Part shown: in pieces, positions 37,521 to 52,000 of the stretch | Layout: each line of letters opens with the position of its first letter | Numbering within the stretch: the first letter of the stretch is position 1 | Source: Rhopalosiphum padi | Lineage: Eukaryota; Arthropoda; Insecta; Hemiptera; Aphididae | DNA: 64,000 bases | Direction: 5' to 3' | NCBI RefSeq assembly: GCF_020882245.1 | Contig: NC_083600.1 | Span: 14,508,001-14,572,000 of the forward strand | Program-made: the position numbers and the translations under genes | The notes under the pieces: generated by a model | Told to the model about the DNA's origin: nothing | The model's input: only the letters and a program-made list of their open reading frames with translations | Database searches by the model: none

Positions 37521-38500
37521 TTTCATTGTATAATTTTGACTTTTTTGAGCTATTTATTTGTAGACTTGAAATTTGAAATCTTTCTAAAAATGTTTATAAA
37601 AAACTTTTCATTTACACAATATTTTTGAAAATGTATTCGACATATAAGTTGTTCTAATATCTATATAAAAATATTAAAGATACATAGGTTCAATTTTATT
37701 TATACGTATTCGTAGTTCAAAGTTTTACAAAAATTGTCGAAATCGAAGTTTTATAGTTAAGGTTTGAAAATGTAATAAATGGTACCTTATTTAAACGATA
37801 AATGACAATGTTAATTATTTAATAGTTTGTTATAATTTAAGAACATTTGTGGGGGTTTAAAACTTTAATGTTTACTATGAATTTTACTATAAAGAATACA
37901 ATTAAAAAAAAAAAGTATAGATTAATTTAAAAATAATAACTAATTATTTATATTATGAACCTTTCCCCTTTGTTTTACAGTAAAGTACTATATTGACTCA
38001 AAATGTAATAACAATAATATAATATTATAGTATAAATATGTATTAATAAAAATTAAATAATAATAATATTAGTATAAGTAGTATTATTAATATAATAAAT
38101 GGAATGTTTTCGGCAAAAATTAAATCCTACTAAAATATTAGTTGTATAAAATAACAAATAGCTATATCAAAAAACATCTCATGCTAATATATACTTAAAT
38201 ACTATTATATGTTGCAAATTCTTTGCAGAAAAAAAAAATAAATGACACCAATTTGGAACTGGATTGACAAAGTCAAGGTGTTAATTCACACATGTTCTAT
38301 AACTGCAGCTATTATATTATCTATATTGTAATAATTTCAGTGTTTTTTTTTTAACGATAAGAGACTCAAAAATAGTAAAAACTAGTATCTTTGTTCCTGA
38401 ATAATAATAATTATATTTCGTTGTTGGATTTTACAGTTTAAAAAGTGTATTTATTAATAATATCCGATTGGCATATGTTATATAAACATAAACAATTTCG

Positions 38501-41500
38501 TGACAAATAAAGGTTCGTACCACCTGCACGTTCTCAGTCGATTATTGTAAGCCTGGGCCCGTAAATATACCTTTTCAGTTTTCTGCTCCAATCCGGCCGA
38601 TCTCCTCGAAACTTTATTATCGCAATAAAAACGTAGGTAATTTTATAAGCTCGACGCGCCCAAAACGGCGCCCGTGTATCGTAAACACGACCTAGTGGCT
38701 TATTAATCTATTAATCGGGATTGTAAATGACGCAGCTATAAGTAGGTATTACTGTTAGGTAGGTATTGTGTTCAGAACACCTCTTTTACATCATCGTTAT
38801 TCCAACTTGTTTCTAATTATAATTTAATAATATTACAAAAAGTAAAATTAAAATAACTTCACTGTCAGCCGTTAGGTATTTGCGAGAGAAAAAAATGAAT
38901 AGCTTTAGACATTCCAATTTTTAAACACTCGAGATAGATTTCTAAATAAGAAACATGATTTTTTCATATTATTTGATAACTAAGGATGTAAAATTAATGT
39001 ACTACATAGGCTGTAAAATACTATTTCTGTGTTCGTATTTAGTTTTTTTTTTAATATTAAATTTATTTATAAAGGTGTTTAATAATTTTAAAAGTGATTA
39101 TTTCACAAGTAATTATAAAAAAAGTCATAAAATGTTCCAGTGGCATAGCGTGGGTTTCGAGAAAATGTAAGCAGAAAAAAATAGTACCTACCTATATTGA
39201 AATTGTGTTACTATATCTACGTCTACTACATTTAATAAGCAAAAAAAAAAAATGTTTAACTGTTTTTAACTTAATGAATCTAACTTATTTTATTTTTAAA
39301 CTTTTAAAAATTATTAAAATATTAATTAAATTTTATTTAAACAATAAATCAATTCTTCTTAGTTTTTTGGTAAAGTCTTTAATTACGTCGTCATAGAAAA
39401 AATTTTGCTTTTGAACACTGGTCAACAATATTTTTCAATTGATAAAAATCATAATGCCGAAAATCTAAGATAAGACTCAAATGATTTTACTAGTAATTGT
39501 TCAATAGTATATTTTTTTGCAATAGTTATACATATTTAAATTCACACCGGAAGAACAGAATGCAGATTCGTTGGAAAGCTTATAAAATTATAAAATTACG
39601 ATAAAGATGTACGAACAAATAAACACTTTAATCGCAAATAGGCGTTATCGGAAATATAATAATAATATGAAAATTAGACGTAAATAATAAATATACCGAG
39701 TGAGTCGCGTACTCACTTGTGATACTGTGGTGTATGCGAAATCATAAGTGTTCACAAATAGTGTATAAATTCTTAAAAGTAAGAATATAAAAATAGATTT
39801 TTCACCGTCAGATGCGACGGCCGAAAACCAAACCAATAAATGTATTTTATTATTATAATTGTTAAAAGTTCTAAAAAAAAAATAATAGTCAACAATTTAA
39901 TTATAATTATAATATTATTTATATTTACTTTTTAATTTTCCCTTTTTTAAGTGTAATCAGTGATTACTGTGCTTACACATACACTACGCCCTTGAAATGT
40001 TCGTAAACAATTTTAATTGAACAAAATTACTTTTTAAAAGTATCGAAAAATATAATAAAATGAAAATGACCTAAATAGGCTGAAAAATAATCCAAAAAGT
40101 CGAAGTATAAAAAATGTTAAAATAAAATGTTCAAAATTGAACTCAAATACAAATTTTAAGAAATTCAAAAACTTGGTAACCTATATTAAAGCGATACCCT
40201 TTTTTTCGTTGATTATATGACTTGCTGCTGTATATAACCTGCATGACTATGACTTTGTCTACGAATTTATAGATATATTAAAGATATTTTCACTATAACA
40301 GTGGATTATAATGAGTTACCTAGCTTATTTTTACTGTTTCTAAATAATCCACGAACTCCGTCACGTCATCATGCAAATCATGTAACTAAACCAATACCGC
40401 ATTACAATAGTATACAATATACATGTATGCCATAGATTTCGTACAGCAATAATTTTCTCATCATTATAGTAGGTACATAAAATCATGCTTGTATAATTTT
40501 TCATATTAACGTTAAGCAGATTAAGTATTCATTTGCATCAAAAGACGATTATTATGCCTTGGATAATATTATTTTAGAGGCGAAATCAGAAGCACCGACA
40601 TTACACTCCATTATACTTATAATTGAATTTTTAATCCATATAAATTACTCAATTTACATGACGAATGTACTGGCTATCAAATTATGTTGCCTTATCCAAT
40701 AGTCATAAATACCCGTCACCGAAATTGTCACTCTACAGATTTAATATTGAATTTATATTTAATAATATGCTATTATATGACAGGCTTTATAATATATACA
40801 CATGTATGGGTAGATTTTTCTTTATGTTTTCTGATTTGTCAAATCCATATTTGTTACCTATATAGTTTAGGATGTAATATTACAATGCATAATTATGTAA
40901 TTATGAAAGGTTAGATCAGAAGAATATGTTGTATTTAAAAAATATTGTGGGTAAGTATTAAGTATACAAAAAAGTTTATGAATCAACAAATAATACAGTG
41001 CATAATATAATGCGTATATTTTAAAATCATATTGTAATTAAATAAAAGTTAAAGCTGTTAAAAGTAAAAAATAACAATTGTTTTAGTACAAACAATATTA
41101 GTTTATTTTTTTTTAATTTGTAGAGACATTTTTTTTTGAATATAAAATATAGATAAGATACTTAATATTCTTAAGGTCCTAAGTAGGTTTATTTAGAATT
41201 TCTTAATCCATTATTTATTGTGAATTTATAAATAAATGAAAGCAAATGCTAATATTTCTAATTGTAATAACTAATAAGTAATAATTAACAAAAATAATAC
41301 AGACAATGTGCATGTGCATACTGTGTATAATATTATCGTACTTTATTATATAATTGTTCACAGAATCACATTGTATAATGTATATAATATATCGCACTGT
41401 CTATTTTCTATTTTGAGTTGAGAATTCAAATAATAAAAATATAAAGATAAATGTAAAATATGTATAATATTAATATTTATATCTACATTTAGTGCGTTAT

Positions 41501-44500
41501 TAAAAATATAGTGAAATGGCCTAGATATCGCGCGTACAATCCGTGTGTCAGTTAAACACAGACCAGAGTGTAATTATAAGAACCATCATAATAATCGGTG
41601 ATAACATATCTTATTGATACGCAATATGATAAATGTATGTACATAACTTAAGTTAAATTTGTTATTTTAATATTCGAAAGAAAATGCATACAAATTTAGT
41701 CCAAACATATGTTTGGAAGAAAACGGATCCACTCGAGTATAGTATAGTGGCTGAAGGAAGTATACGATTATCAACGAAATTGAATGATAATTTCTTTAAT
41801 AAATATAAAAATTGATGGTTGTAAAGTGTACAACGACATAATAAAACAATTAAAAAAAAAAAAAAAAAACCATTAATAACAAATTGAAAAATTTTACACA
41901 TTTACACAATTGTGTATTTAATTAAAAATTAAATCACTATACCTACATGGCTACATGAGCGTTAGCATGTCAGCTCTATATTTTAAATTACATGTTTAGT
42001 TTTTACTGAAAAAAGTTATGATAAATACATACAATGTCTATAATATTATGTTTATATAAAGTATTGATAGATAATAATATATACATGTCAACTTAATTAT
42101 AAAAATAATAAACATCAAAATTTAAATATTTATTATCAAATTAATAATAGATTTTTAATAAACATTTAATATTTAATCATACTATTGAGTACTTATTTAT
42201 TATTCAACATTATATAATTATTCACAAATTAATAAAAACATAATATTATAATGCATTTAAACTATCAGCAAAATATCTTAAACGAATATTAAATATTAAT
42301 AACTTAATATTTTATATTTCAATCTAAAATTAATATTTAGTAAATATTGAGTAATTGATTTATAGTTAGTGTACAGGGAAAAAATTACTTACAAAATACT
42401 ATATATCTTTTACCTATACAAAAACGTTTATATCCGAATATTGAGGGTTCAATCTGTAATCACGAAAAATCAAACATTTAGAATGTTATGCGGGAAGAGC
42501 ATTTTAAATATTATTTTCTATTGCTTAAATAATTCTAGGAGCTGCATCACTTAATAGCTATTATGGCGTCTGGTTAACACATCTAAGTATTACTAGCAAT
42601 CACGGTTCGTGAGGACGATAGAATTATCACGAATATTTATCCTACCCCTTAGTCACGATATATTCATTATAATTGAAACGATTCTGCTTGGGTTCAGTTA
42701 CATCTTACATCACACAGTTATCTCCTCTCATATACTTATACATTGTATATAATATATATAATATAAATGTATGTTTTCATATTAATACCATTTATTATAT
42801 GTTCATCTTAAGGCGTCATATCTTCTCTTTTTAACTTTAAGTCAAGCAGTACCCCCAATCACGTTAACTGTCACACGCATCGGTTTTGTACGTATGTTCC
42901 ACAGACAAGTGATACACATGATACATATATACTATAATATATATAATATTGTATTTATTATATAATATAGCTTTTATTGTCAAATATTTCAGTTTAAAAG
43001 TTATTTATTTACACATATTGTACCGAGTAGGTATACACGTATGATCTACATTAAGGTTAAGTCGCGAAGAAGTATCACAATGTACAGTAAACATTTATTA
43101 TGAAACCTCAGCTTTTACGATCGAATTAACGTTGAGTGTGAGGTATAGCGGGCGAAGGGACTGCTGAGAAAAAAGGATGGAGCGATCGCGAGAAAGGGTG
43201 GGCGACAGATGAATAGGACGTGGCAGACGCATCAGTAATAGTTTCGCGGTGTATAGAATGTAATACACGCTGTGGTGTATTACTGCAGGGTTCATTCATG
43301 TATTTCCTTTATCTGCAGCCATACATCGCTAGTGATGTCAACATATCTGCAAACGACCGTAATTGGTATTATGTGCCGTATTCTACACGATATAGTATTA
43401 AGCTACAGCATAGAGACCAGAGACGTCATGTACTCATGCATACACTCGAGGCGTACGACAATCGTAAAGTGATTACTGAAAACTTACTATAGTATGAAAT
43501 GTCTGCACACGCCACATACATCATACAACAGAATTATTAAGTAACTAGGTTGAACAGTTTCATTAAATTTGAGTTTGGTCGCAAGGAGAATATTTTATCA
43601 ACTACTAATTTTCTTTTATTCGTCTCATTTACTCGCAAAAGCTGATACTTGTTTTATAGATGTGCAAATACGACGTTACATAATGGTTACACGCTCATGT
43701 GTGTACGATATATATTTTATTCATATCGTATATGTAATCTTTATTCTATATAATGTTTCATGTAACCACGTACGTCTCAGATTGCGGAAAATAGTGTATA
43801 CAGTAAACAGTATGTATATAAAACAAGATAATAACACAATAATGTTATTGTTGAGACTTCTTGTTTTGACTAAATTTATTAAAAAAAAATCAATTTCTTT
43901 GTTAAAATATGCTTAGTATTGTTATTAGTATATAATGACGTGCCTCAAAAAATGTATTATTCAATCGAGTATAATTTATTGAACTTTTAAAAATGTAGTC
44001 AAAACAATTATCAGAGTAAAAAGCAAAATATTGTTTATATTTTATAAAAAAAATTAATTAAATTATAAATTAATTAGTGTTTAAACATTGTGAAGTTGAT
44101 TATACTAGCTATTGCAGCTATTTGAAATGTTATCAAATTTGAATTTAATTGTATTTAATATTTTAAACTGTTCAATGCATTGTAGTTGGTGCACAACTAT
44201 TAATATTTTTAATTTATTATTTACAAATGATAACAATGTTTTAAAAAAGAACATCAATAATATTTTAATGAACAATGCAATCGATTATCTATACGTATTT
44301 GTTTTATTTTATCTTTTATACACATTTTAAGATTTCAGCGTTATGGGTATTGGGTAGGCTTTGTGTACTCGTGTCTACCTAAACCACTGTAGTACTGTAC
44401 ATATTATAGTACTCAGTACTCGTACAAATTCACTTAAATATATTAATGTATATAATTTAGCATCGTGTAGAATTTGTCCTACCGCCGTTTAATGGAATTG

Positions 44501-45248
44501 TAACAATAATTAATAAACATTATAATAGCTAACAGAATACAGAAACCTCTAAGAGAACAATGTCGGGAACAGCGCCGGTGAAAATTGAATTATTAATTAC
44601 AATTATACACGTGGTGGTTCATGAAACAGTACCCAACTTGTACGCTAGTAAATATTATGATGTATTTCGGTGTTGGGTGGTATACGTGTCTTCTCTACCA
44701 GCAGTAGCATAACGCTGCTCATCGTGACACTGTACTGTGTCATACTGTCGTAAACTATTATTATTTATTCACAGGGGAAAAAAACAGAGTTTCAAATATA
44801 AATATTATACATTTAATTTACACACACAAGCACACCGTTTTCTTTAATCATAATTATAATATATAAGATTTTCATCGAATTTGTACTTGACGAATGTAAA
44901 CCAATTCGCATTGGAACATTCGATAGAAAGTAACCACGTAACTACGTAAGTGTTACATAATGTATCTATTGTAATTATTATGTTCCATGGTAATTGGACA
45001 TTTGACCCCCCGCAGATTCTGGCTTTTACTATCGGAAAATTCACTTGAATAGACCCAACCTTTTTGACATAAATCTTTTGGCGTAGGTACCAAAGACCCA
45101 ATAATTTTTTGTCGCTTTTGTCACCGACTTATTGAATAATTTTTTTATAATTTAATGACTTCCCCATCGCCTCTATCAGTTTTATGTTGTTTTTATTATA
45201 GAGTATTTGCAATAATTGTTGAACGTAGGACACTCACATACATATGCA
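38501..45248. other. Gene-poor AT-rich stretch with CpG-richer islets
   Basis: No gene was recognised. CpG-richer islets lie at about 38515-38740 and 43090-43480. The second holds overlapping short ORFs on both strands without motifs. A short ATG frame at 44560-44712 (50 codons, start MSGTAPVKIELL) has no support beyond being open. These islets could be regulatory elements of flanking genes. A poly(A)-like T/A tract lies near 41850-41868. Confidence 0.4.
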
Positions 45249-46020
45249 CAGGATAGTTCATCAAGTATACTCCCTCAATTTTTTTTCAATAACGTAATTA
45301 TTCAAAATCTGATCTATTATACATTTTTAAATACATCTCTTTAAAGATAGTATTTACAAATTTTCAAGATGTTTTATACTACTCAAGGAGTAGTCTGAGA
45401 AATATAAACTTTTGTTTTTAAATGAGAACTTTCTTTTTTAGCTATAAATTATTAGCAGATAATTTTTCTGAAAATGTACTTATCAAAATCATAGTTTGAA
45501 CCAGTAGCTTTTGAGTTATTTAACATAATATATTAAGGATAATAGGTTTATATTATTATATATAACGGGTTTCAAAAATAATATGGGAATAATAGTGCTT
45601 GGAAATTTTATAATTTTACATTTATAATCTGTAAGTATGGTCCAAGTATAATAAATACTAGATTCAAAGTTACAGTCATTTTATATTTTTTAAACCTCTT
45701 TAAGAACTATTATCCTTAGTATAAATATTTTATCAACTGAGAAACTACTCGTTTTAATGTTGAATTACGTCAAAATTTTACAAAAATAAAATTATCCAAT
45801 AAATAATTTCCAGTAAAAAAAAAAGAGGAAGGTTCTTATCTGAAAAAATAGAAGTTTGTTTCACTACAGAATATTTCCTAAGTAGTATAAAAAATCTAAA
45901 TATTAGAAAATATATAGTTCTTAAAGATATTATAAAATCCCCAAAAAACAGAATTCGAATAAATTCATTATTAAAGGATAAATGAGACGGAGAATGCTTG
46001 GTGAATGGTGAACCATTCTG
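45249..46020. mobile_element. Foldback element with ~250-bp inverted arms
   Basis: The left arm begins CAGGATAGTTCATCAAG and the right arm, reverse-complemented, begins CAGAATGGTTCACCATTC. The arms then share AAGYATWCTCC, TTATTCRAAWTCTG, TTTTATACTACT, AAACTT and GAGAACCTTTC-like blocks in the same order, ending in AAGGATAATAG near the centre. The spacer is about 150 bp of AT-rich DNA. No ORF. A non-autonomous DNA transposon is likely. The 7-bp size difference near the right tip and lack of a clear duplication suggest age. Confidence 0.65.
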
Positions 46021-49000
46021 TAAATATTAAATATTGTATAATAACAGTTGTTGTTTGAAAAATCCCACTGTAAATACTGATTACTATACATATTACTATA
46101 AATATTTATTATGTGATATCAATCATATAGCGTTAGTGGGAATATAAATTAAATTATATTTATGTATACTTAAAATCTTCTTTACATATATATATAAATT
46201 AATGTAAATTTGGGCGAGGCTTATAGTCTATGTATAAATAGACTACTGACCCAATTAGAATTACATTTTTTATATATATAAATATATAATATTTATTGCT
46301 ACTTGAAGAATATTAAATACTCATAGTTCTGTTTTCACAAAAATTAAATATTTGCTTGTTCATATGCAGGGTTACTATTGGCTACTGAAATAAAAGAAAC
46401 TTATATATATGTATATATTTAAACACAGGTGTAGGTATGTTTATAGCTTATATACTCAAAAAATATTTTTTGAATCGTTTTTAGACATATCAGGAGAGTA
46501 GTTTGAATCACGTTCGAAAAATATTCTAAGAGCTGTATCCAATCCACCACTGAAGGATTGCGCATTTTGGTCGAATTAATTCACAAAGCGATGTTACCAA
46601 CGTTGATCTGCCCGTGAATTGAGGTTTACTAAAACCAATGTATATATAGTAGTATATTTTATATTTTTGTACGGACGAAAGTCGGGTTGTACAGCAAGTG
46701 TATTATAATATATGACACATTGACGTCTAAGTCTGTATAGGCTATAGAGGGAAATCGATGTGTTTCCACTATTATTGTATTCAATCGAATCGATATTGGA
46801 CATGGACTATTCCGAAGCGGTTCAGTTCTAAATTTTAACACACACACATATATATATATATAAGTATATAGATTTATATGTAAATAGTGTACACATATAC
46901 GTGTTACGTGTATTGAATGTTTTTTTCATCGTAAACCCAGGAAATATTTTAGAATAAAATACAAGGGTTTTATTTTCATCAAAAAGAGATTGGTAGGTTA
47001 CCACTAACAATCGTAGTCATATGTTACTTTGTAAATTTCTATAACAATTTTAAATAATTAATATATTTTTCTTGAATTTACTAAAATCAATTACCTGCGT
47101 TTAATGGTTTTTGATGAAAAATGAATCACTCTGTAGTCTGTACGTATAATATATATAGAACAGGGTTTTTCTTATTCTCTGAAGTTGGAGAAAGTACGGT
47201 CAAAACCAAGATAAACATAAAAACTTTATGCCGACGAATCGGCTGAATACATTATATTATAATATTATGACCGTTTTCTATACAATTTATAAAAACTGAA
47301 AGCTGAAGTTATATATATGCGACGTATGAATGTTTACTGTGTTTAGATGGTCAACTGTCGCTGGGGATATTGTTTTTCGAGTCTGTATAAACTATATATG
47401 CGTATATACGAGTATGCATAATTCTCATATAGTTTTTAGACACGATAATATTTCGCGCCAAAATTGATGTTTGGATTTGATCGTAAATATTGTAATATAC
47501 TATACTATACATTTTTGCGATTTATTGGTTATCATTTTTAGTAACCGGATAATTCACTATTGAGCAATTCGTCACGAATAAGATTTTTAAGAGAGTTGGT
47601 TTTTATTTTAGATTATTGCTTGCAGTGTGTAGTGGTTTTGTTTTGTCGATAACTCCGAATATACAGGTAACTGCAAATAGCATATTGGTACATAATAACA
47701 GTAATATTGTAACAGAGTTTGGGTATTGTACTTTTATGATACACAGTTTAATTTTTTAAACATTTTATAGAAGTAATATGTTTTTCCGTCGATTCCATTA
47801 TTTTTTAATAAATTGGAAGTTACTTATATTGCCATTTATTTGAAGAAATAAATTATGGTCCTCTTTGTTAAAGCTACAATAAACACTTTTTGCAAATTAA
47901 AATTCAAGGATGTTTTATTTTATTTTATGCAATCTATTTAGACTTTAAAGACAATGTCGTGTTTAACTTTCTGAGCTTCAAAAATGGTATATTGAAGATT
48001 CTGAACAAATGATAACTAACGATTATTCATAGTTTTGTATAATAATGTTGAACAAGTTTTTATCTATTCAATGGATATGGTATTAATTTTTGAATATCGA
48101 TGATGAAGATATTTTAATTTTGATTACAAACTATTTCTAAAATACTTTGATTAGACGAGTGGATCGAAGAAATAGAAGAATGTCAGTGTTATTTCTTATA
48201 CATTTCTGAAAATGGAATTGTGATTCATATCTCGAATAAATAATTTTATCAAGAGTTGGTATAATGGATTTTTATTTTTAAATCCATTATCTTATTATTT
48301 TGAAATGTTTTGAGGCGTTTAAATAAAAAAAGAGTCATTAAATGAAGTACAAATAGAACAGTATAATCAGTATATATATATAGCGGCAAGAGCAGGAATT
48401 CTGGGAAATTAAAAGTATAAGTATAAAGGCTTTTCAAAGCAGTTGAAAAAAGTTTATGATGCTTATGAAAATAGGGTAATCAAAGATTATATAAGAGGCG
48501 TAGGCGGTGTAGCACACAATTTCAAACTATAATTGTTTTACGTTAATTTAATGTAATTAATTATTCAATATATTTCCTTCTTACATTCTATTTATCATTA
48601 TTTATTTTTTATTTTCTGATTAATTATTTTTAAATTGATGCATTTGGTAACTTAACATATATCTTTTATTTTTTTTATATTTTTTATTAGTTATATACTA
48701 TCGTTGTAATGAGTTTTTTGGTGGTGAATTGTAAACGATTATTAGTATTTATTACTTTTAACCAGAGCTACGATAGTCCAATAGTAATGTATTCATAAGA
48801 TTTTTCCGGTTTGTCAGATATATATAAGTATTGAAATCGAATGAACATAATATTACATAATTTACTAATAATGTATAGTGGTAGCTGGTATATATCATAT
48901 TTAATCAAACAAAAAGTCAGTTCACATTAATTTTTCTTTCGAGTTAAAGAGCAAAGTATTTTAAAGCATTCAAAGTTTAGTGATATGATAAAAAAAAAGG

Positions 49001-52000
49001 AACGTGTAAAATTGTAGATATAATGTACCTACGTAAATTTTTGTGCCTTTAATCTTGGGCGCTCGTCAGTTTATCGTGTAATAAGGCGAAAAAAATATGT
49101 ATGTATATTATGATTGTACATAGAAGAGCTAAAATATAATAACACTAACATACGTTACTTTATTATACGTATAATGTCAAGGTGTCATATATATTATCCA
49201 CCCTTGTTATGTCATATACCTAACGATGAAATTTGATAATAATTTGGTTAAAACATAATTTTCGATATTAATAGTAACATAATATCGTACCAACATCATA
49301 TTATAAATGTATACTGCACAACGCACATTTTAATAATATTCTATAATTTCTATGGATTGGTAGTAAAAAATATTAAAAATATGTATTGATTAAATTTAAT
49401 TTTTTAAACGCATCCATATAATGTTCGACCCTTTAAAACGCTATTACAAAAACGCCGGAAGTTCGCGTCAAATGATAATATCGCCAGTGTGCACGCAAAT
49501 TCACGCACATTAATATATTTAATTTAAATATAATACTATATGATATAGATCGGTCGATAAATTATTATGTATAGGCAGTACACGCAAATGTGAATAAGAT
49601 GGCGACATGATATACCCAACACGATATTTAACTGTGAATAGGAGGCACACGCTTTGTATTGTAATATATAATATACACGATCCAAATGATAATGGAAACC
49701 CGCGGATGGACGAGTTTTACCCGTTCGAGCGGTGTATATGTTTACATCCCTTTTTCGCGATCGTTTTATAGGTATCTGCAACGTGTTACAACGTATGGAC
49801 TTTGTGGCGCAACAATATTAAATGCAAGACGCACACACAATGTGGGCACGTCGCAGTCGTGGGCGTATTACACACACAGTGCGTGTACTTTGTTCGAGTT
49901 TTAATTAAATAGTATCGATTTTACATAATTTTACAGTTGAAAAACAAACAAAACGTAATTATACGTGTTTATTTTTACGGATTTCTAGTACATAATTCTA
50001 TATTTTAGTCAAGGTAAAATAAGTTACCGAAATCGAAGGGTAATATACTGACCTGTTTTATATTGTTTATATTAGAGTATAGCCATTATTCGTTCCGGAT
50101 ATTTCGATACGTTATATTGGTTTAGGAACTAGTGTCCTGGTGGTTTGAGTCTTTTGGGACTTGGTGTTTTTCTTGGGATCGGCCATTTATATATTAATGA
50201 CCCAGAATCGAACTTGAATAAAATACATTTTAATGTATCAAGACTGATCGTCTGGGTAGTAAGCAACTGCGGAACAGCTCCCACCCGGGATTCTGATCTG
50301 ACTACTCTAGATTAAGACTAAAATATTCTATTGAATTAAATCGGCACACTAAGAAAAAACTATCTAACAATAAAAATATAGAAGTCGAAATAAAATAAAA
50401 ACGAAAATGAATTACAGTGTAACCTTGGTATCTCAAAATCTTAAGTAACCAAAAAAAAATATGTCAAAGAGATTAAAAATTAAAAAAATCTTTCAAAGAT
50501 GACCAGATGGATATAGAACATCTTTTCTATAGTGGCTATAAGTTGGCCAATTTAATAAATTTCTGCTTCTATTGAATAAAATACAGTTTAATGACATATG
50601 AAAAAAGTTAACACTGATCATATTTCATAACTACAAGTCTTTATATCCGTGGTGCTACTGTGCACATTTTACAAATTGCTTTTTCAACATTTACATTAAT
50701 TTTGTTTTTACATGAGTGTAAATTTTTTGCGTGCACATAATTGTGTGTAATGTTTAACTGCGATACATGTGGCCCCGCACATATTGAATACCTAACAAAA
50801 TATTGCCTGTCTAACATAATATTATATGATAATATATATTCCACAATACGTGAGTACAATTTTATGTTATAGTTGCATACAACTTTTCTAAGTCATCGCA
50901 TATTAATAGAAAAGAGGCATTTCCAATTTCCATTTTGTCATCACGTGAAAACCGATTACATTTTTGTTGCTTGAATGATAAACGGAGAACTACATATTTT
51001 ATATTTGTATACTAAACATCTAAAAAACATCTTTTATGATGTTAAAAGATGATTTGAATAAGGATTACAGCATACATATACATACACTGTACTCACATAT
51101 ATTATTTTTTATAATTATACAGACCGTAGCCCAATTACATTGAAACATAGTTATAAATATTTCTTTAATATATAGCGCAACTATAACCATTTTTTTTGAA
51201 GGGGGACTGAGGGTCTAGAATAATCTACTCGTTATTAGCAAATTTTATGACTGTTTATAATTGGATATTAATCGCTAGGCAGATGGTCAATATTTAAAAT
51301 AACAAAGTAGGTATACATTTATTGTACGTAGGACTTAGGTATAGCACTCATATATTCATTTATAAATTTAATGTACAAATCAACTTTTAGACCTGTATAG
51401 ATAACGCACGTTATTAACGTTTGTAAAATATATGAATATTACAATAATTTTAAATATTATATATACTATTATAAAACTTGCAACACAAATGTGGTTTTAA
51501 ACTTTTTTAACTTTGATCGTAATAGGTGAACAGTATATTATATATAATTCTGGAATATGTATAGGTAGGTAGGTTCAAATGTAATGTAGGAATATAATAT
51601 TTAATACTTAATACTATACCATGCAGACATATGCCTTTATACATAATATATATCTATTTATTATATATTATATATTTATATATATATATTTCAAATTGTC
51701 GATACGCGCGCATAATTTTTATCAATTTGTATTATACCAGAAAACTACAATAGTATTTTATATAAATTGTTCACATAAGTTTAAATATGTGAATATGTGG
51801 ATTAAATTATTTGTGTTAGAATTTTTAGTAAATTCACCGTAAAAATAATAATTGCAGTTTTCTTAAAAAAAAAAAATTTATGATAACTTTCTACCAAAAC
51901 ATAATCTATTAAGATAAATAGTTAAGATTTTGATTGGCATATGATGACTAGGGCTTAGAAGTTGTAGGAGTTGCATATTGTTGTTTTATATGCTCTCAAT

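Larger units (their letters stand above)
35741..38500. other. Presumed large intron or intergenic, AT-rich
   Basis: No exon could be recognised. It contains an ATA/AAT trinucleotide run at about 35875-35897, the GATA-motif cluster at 36786-36975 and an inverted copy of the dispersed repeat at 37190-37520. Confidence 0.5.

Noticed and set aside
43098..43492. Overlapping 65-90 codon frames on both strands
   Set aside because: No motif, no splice context, and openness matches the CpG-richer composition.
44560..44712. 50-codon ATG frame
   Set aside because: Length is within chance and there is no conserved motif.
47605..47670. Acceptor-donor bounded segment reading LLLAVCSGFVLSITPNIQ
   Set aside because: Its open frame does not fit phase 0 from the 35740 donor and it has no start or neighbours.
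48150..48531. Two coding-looking scraps (DEWIEEIEECQCYF and QLKKVYDAYENRVIKDY)
   Set aside because: Different frames, short, interrupted and without a known family; possibly decayed transposon, not supportable as a gene.
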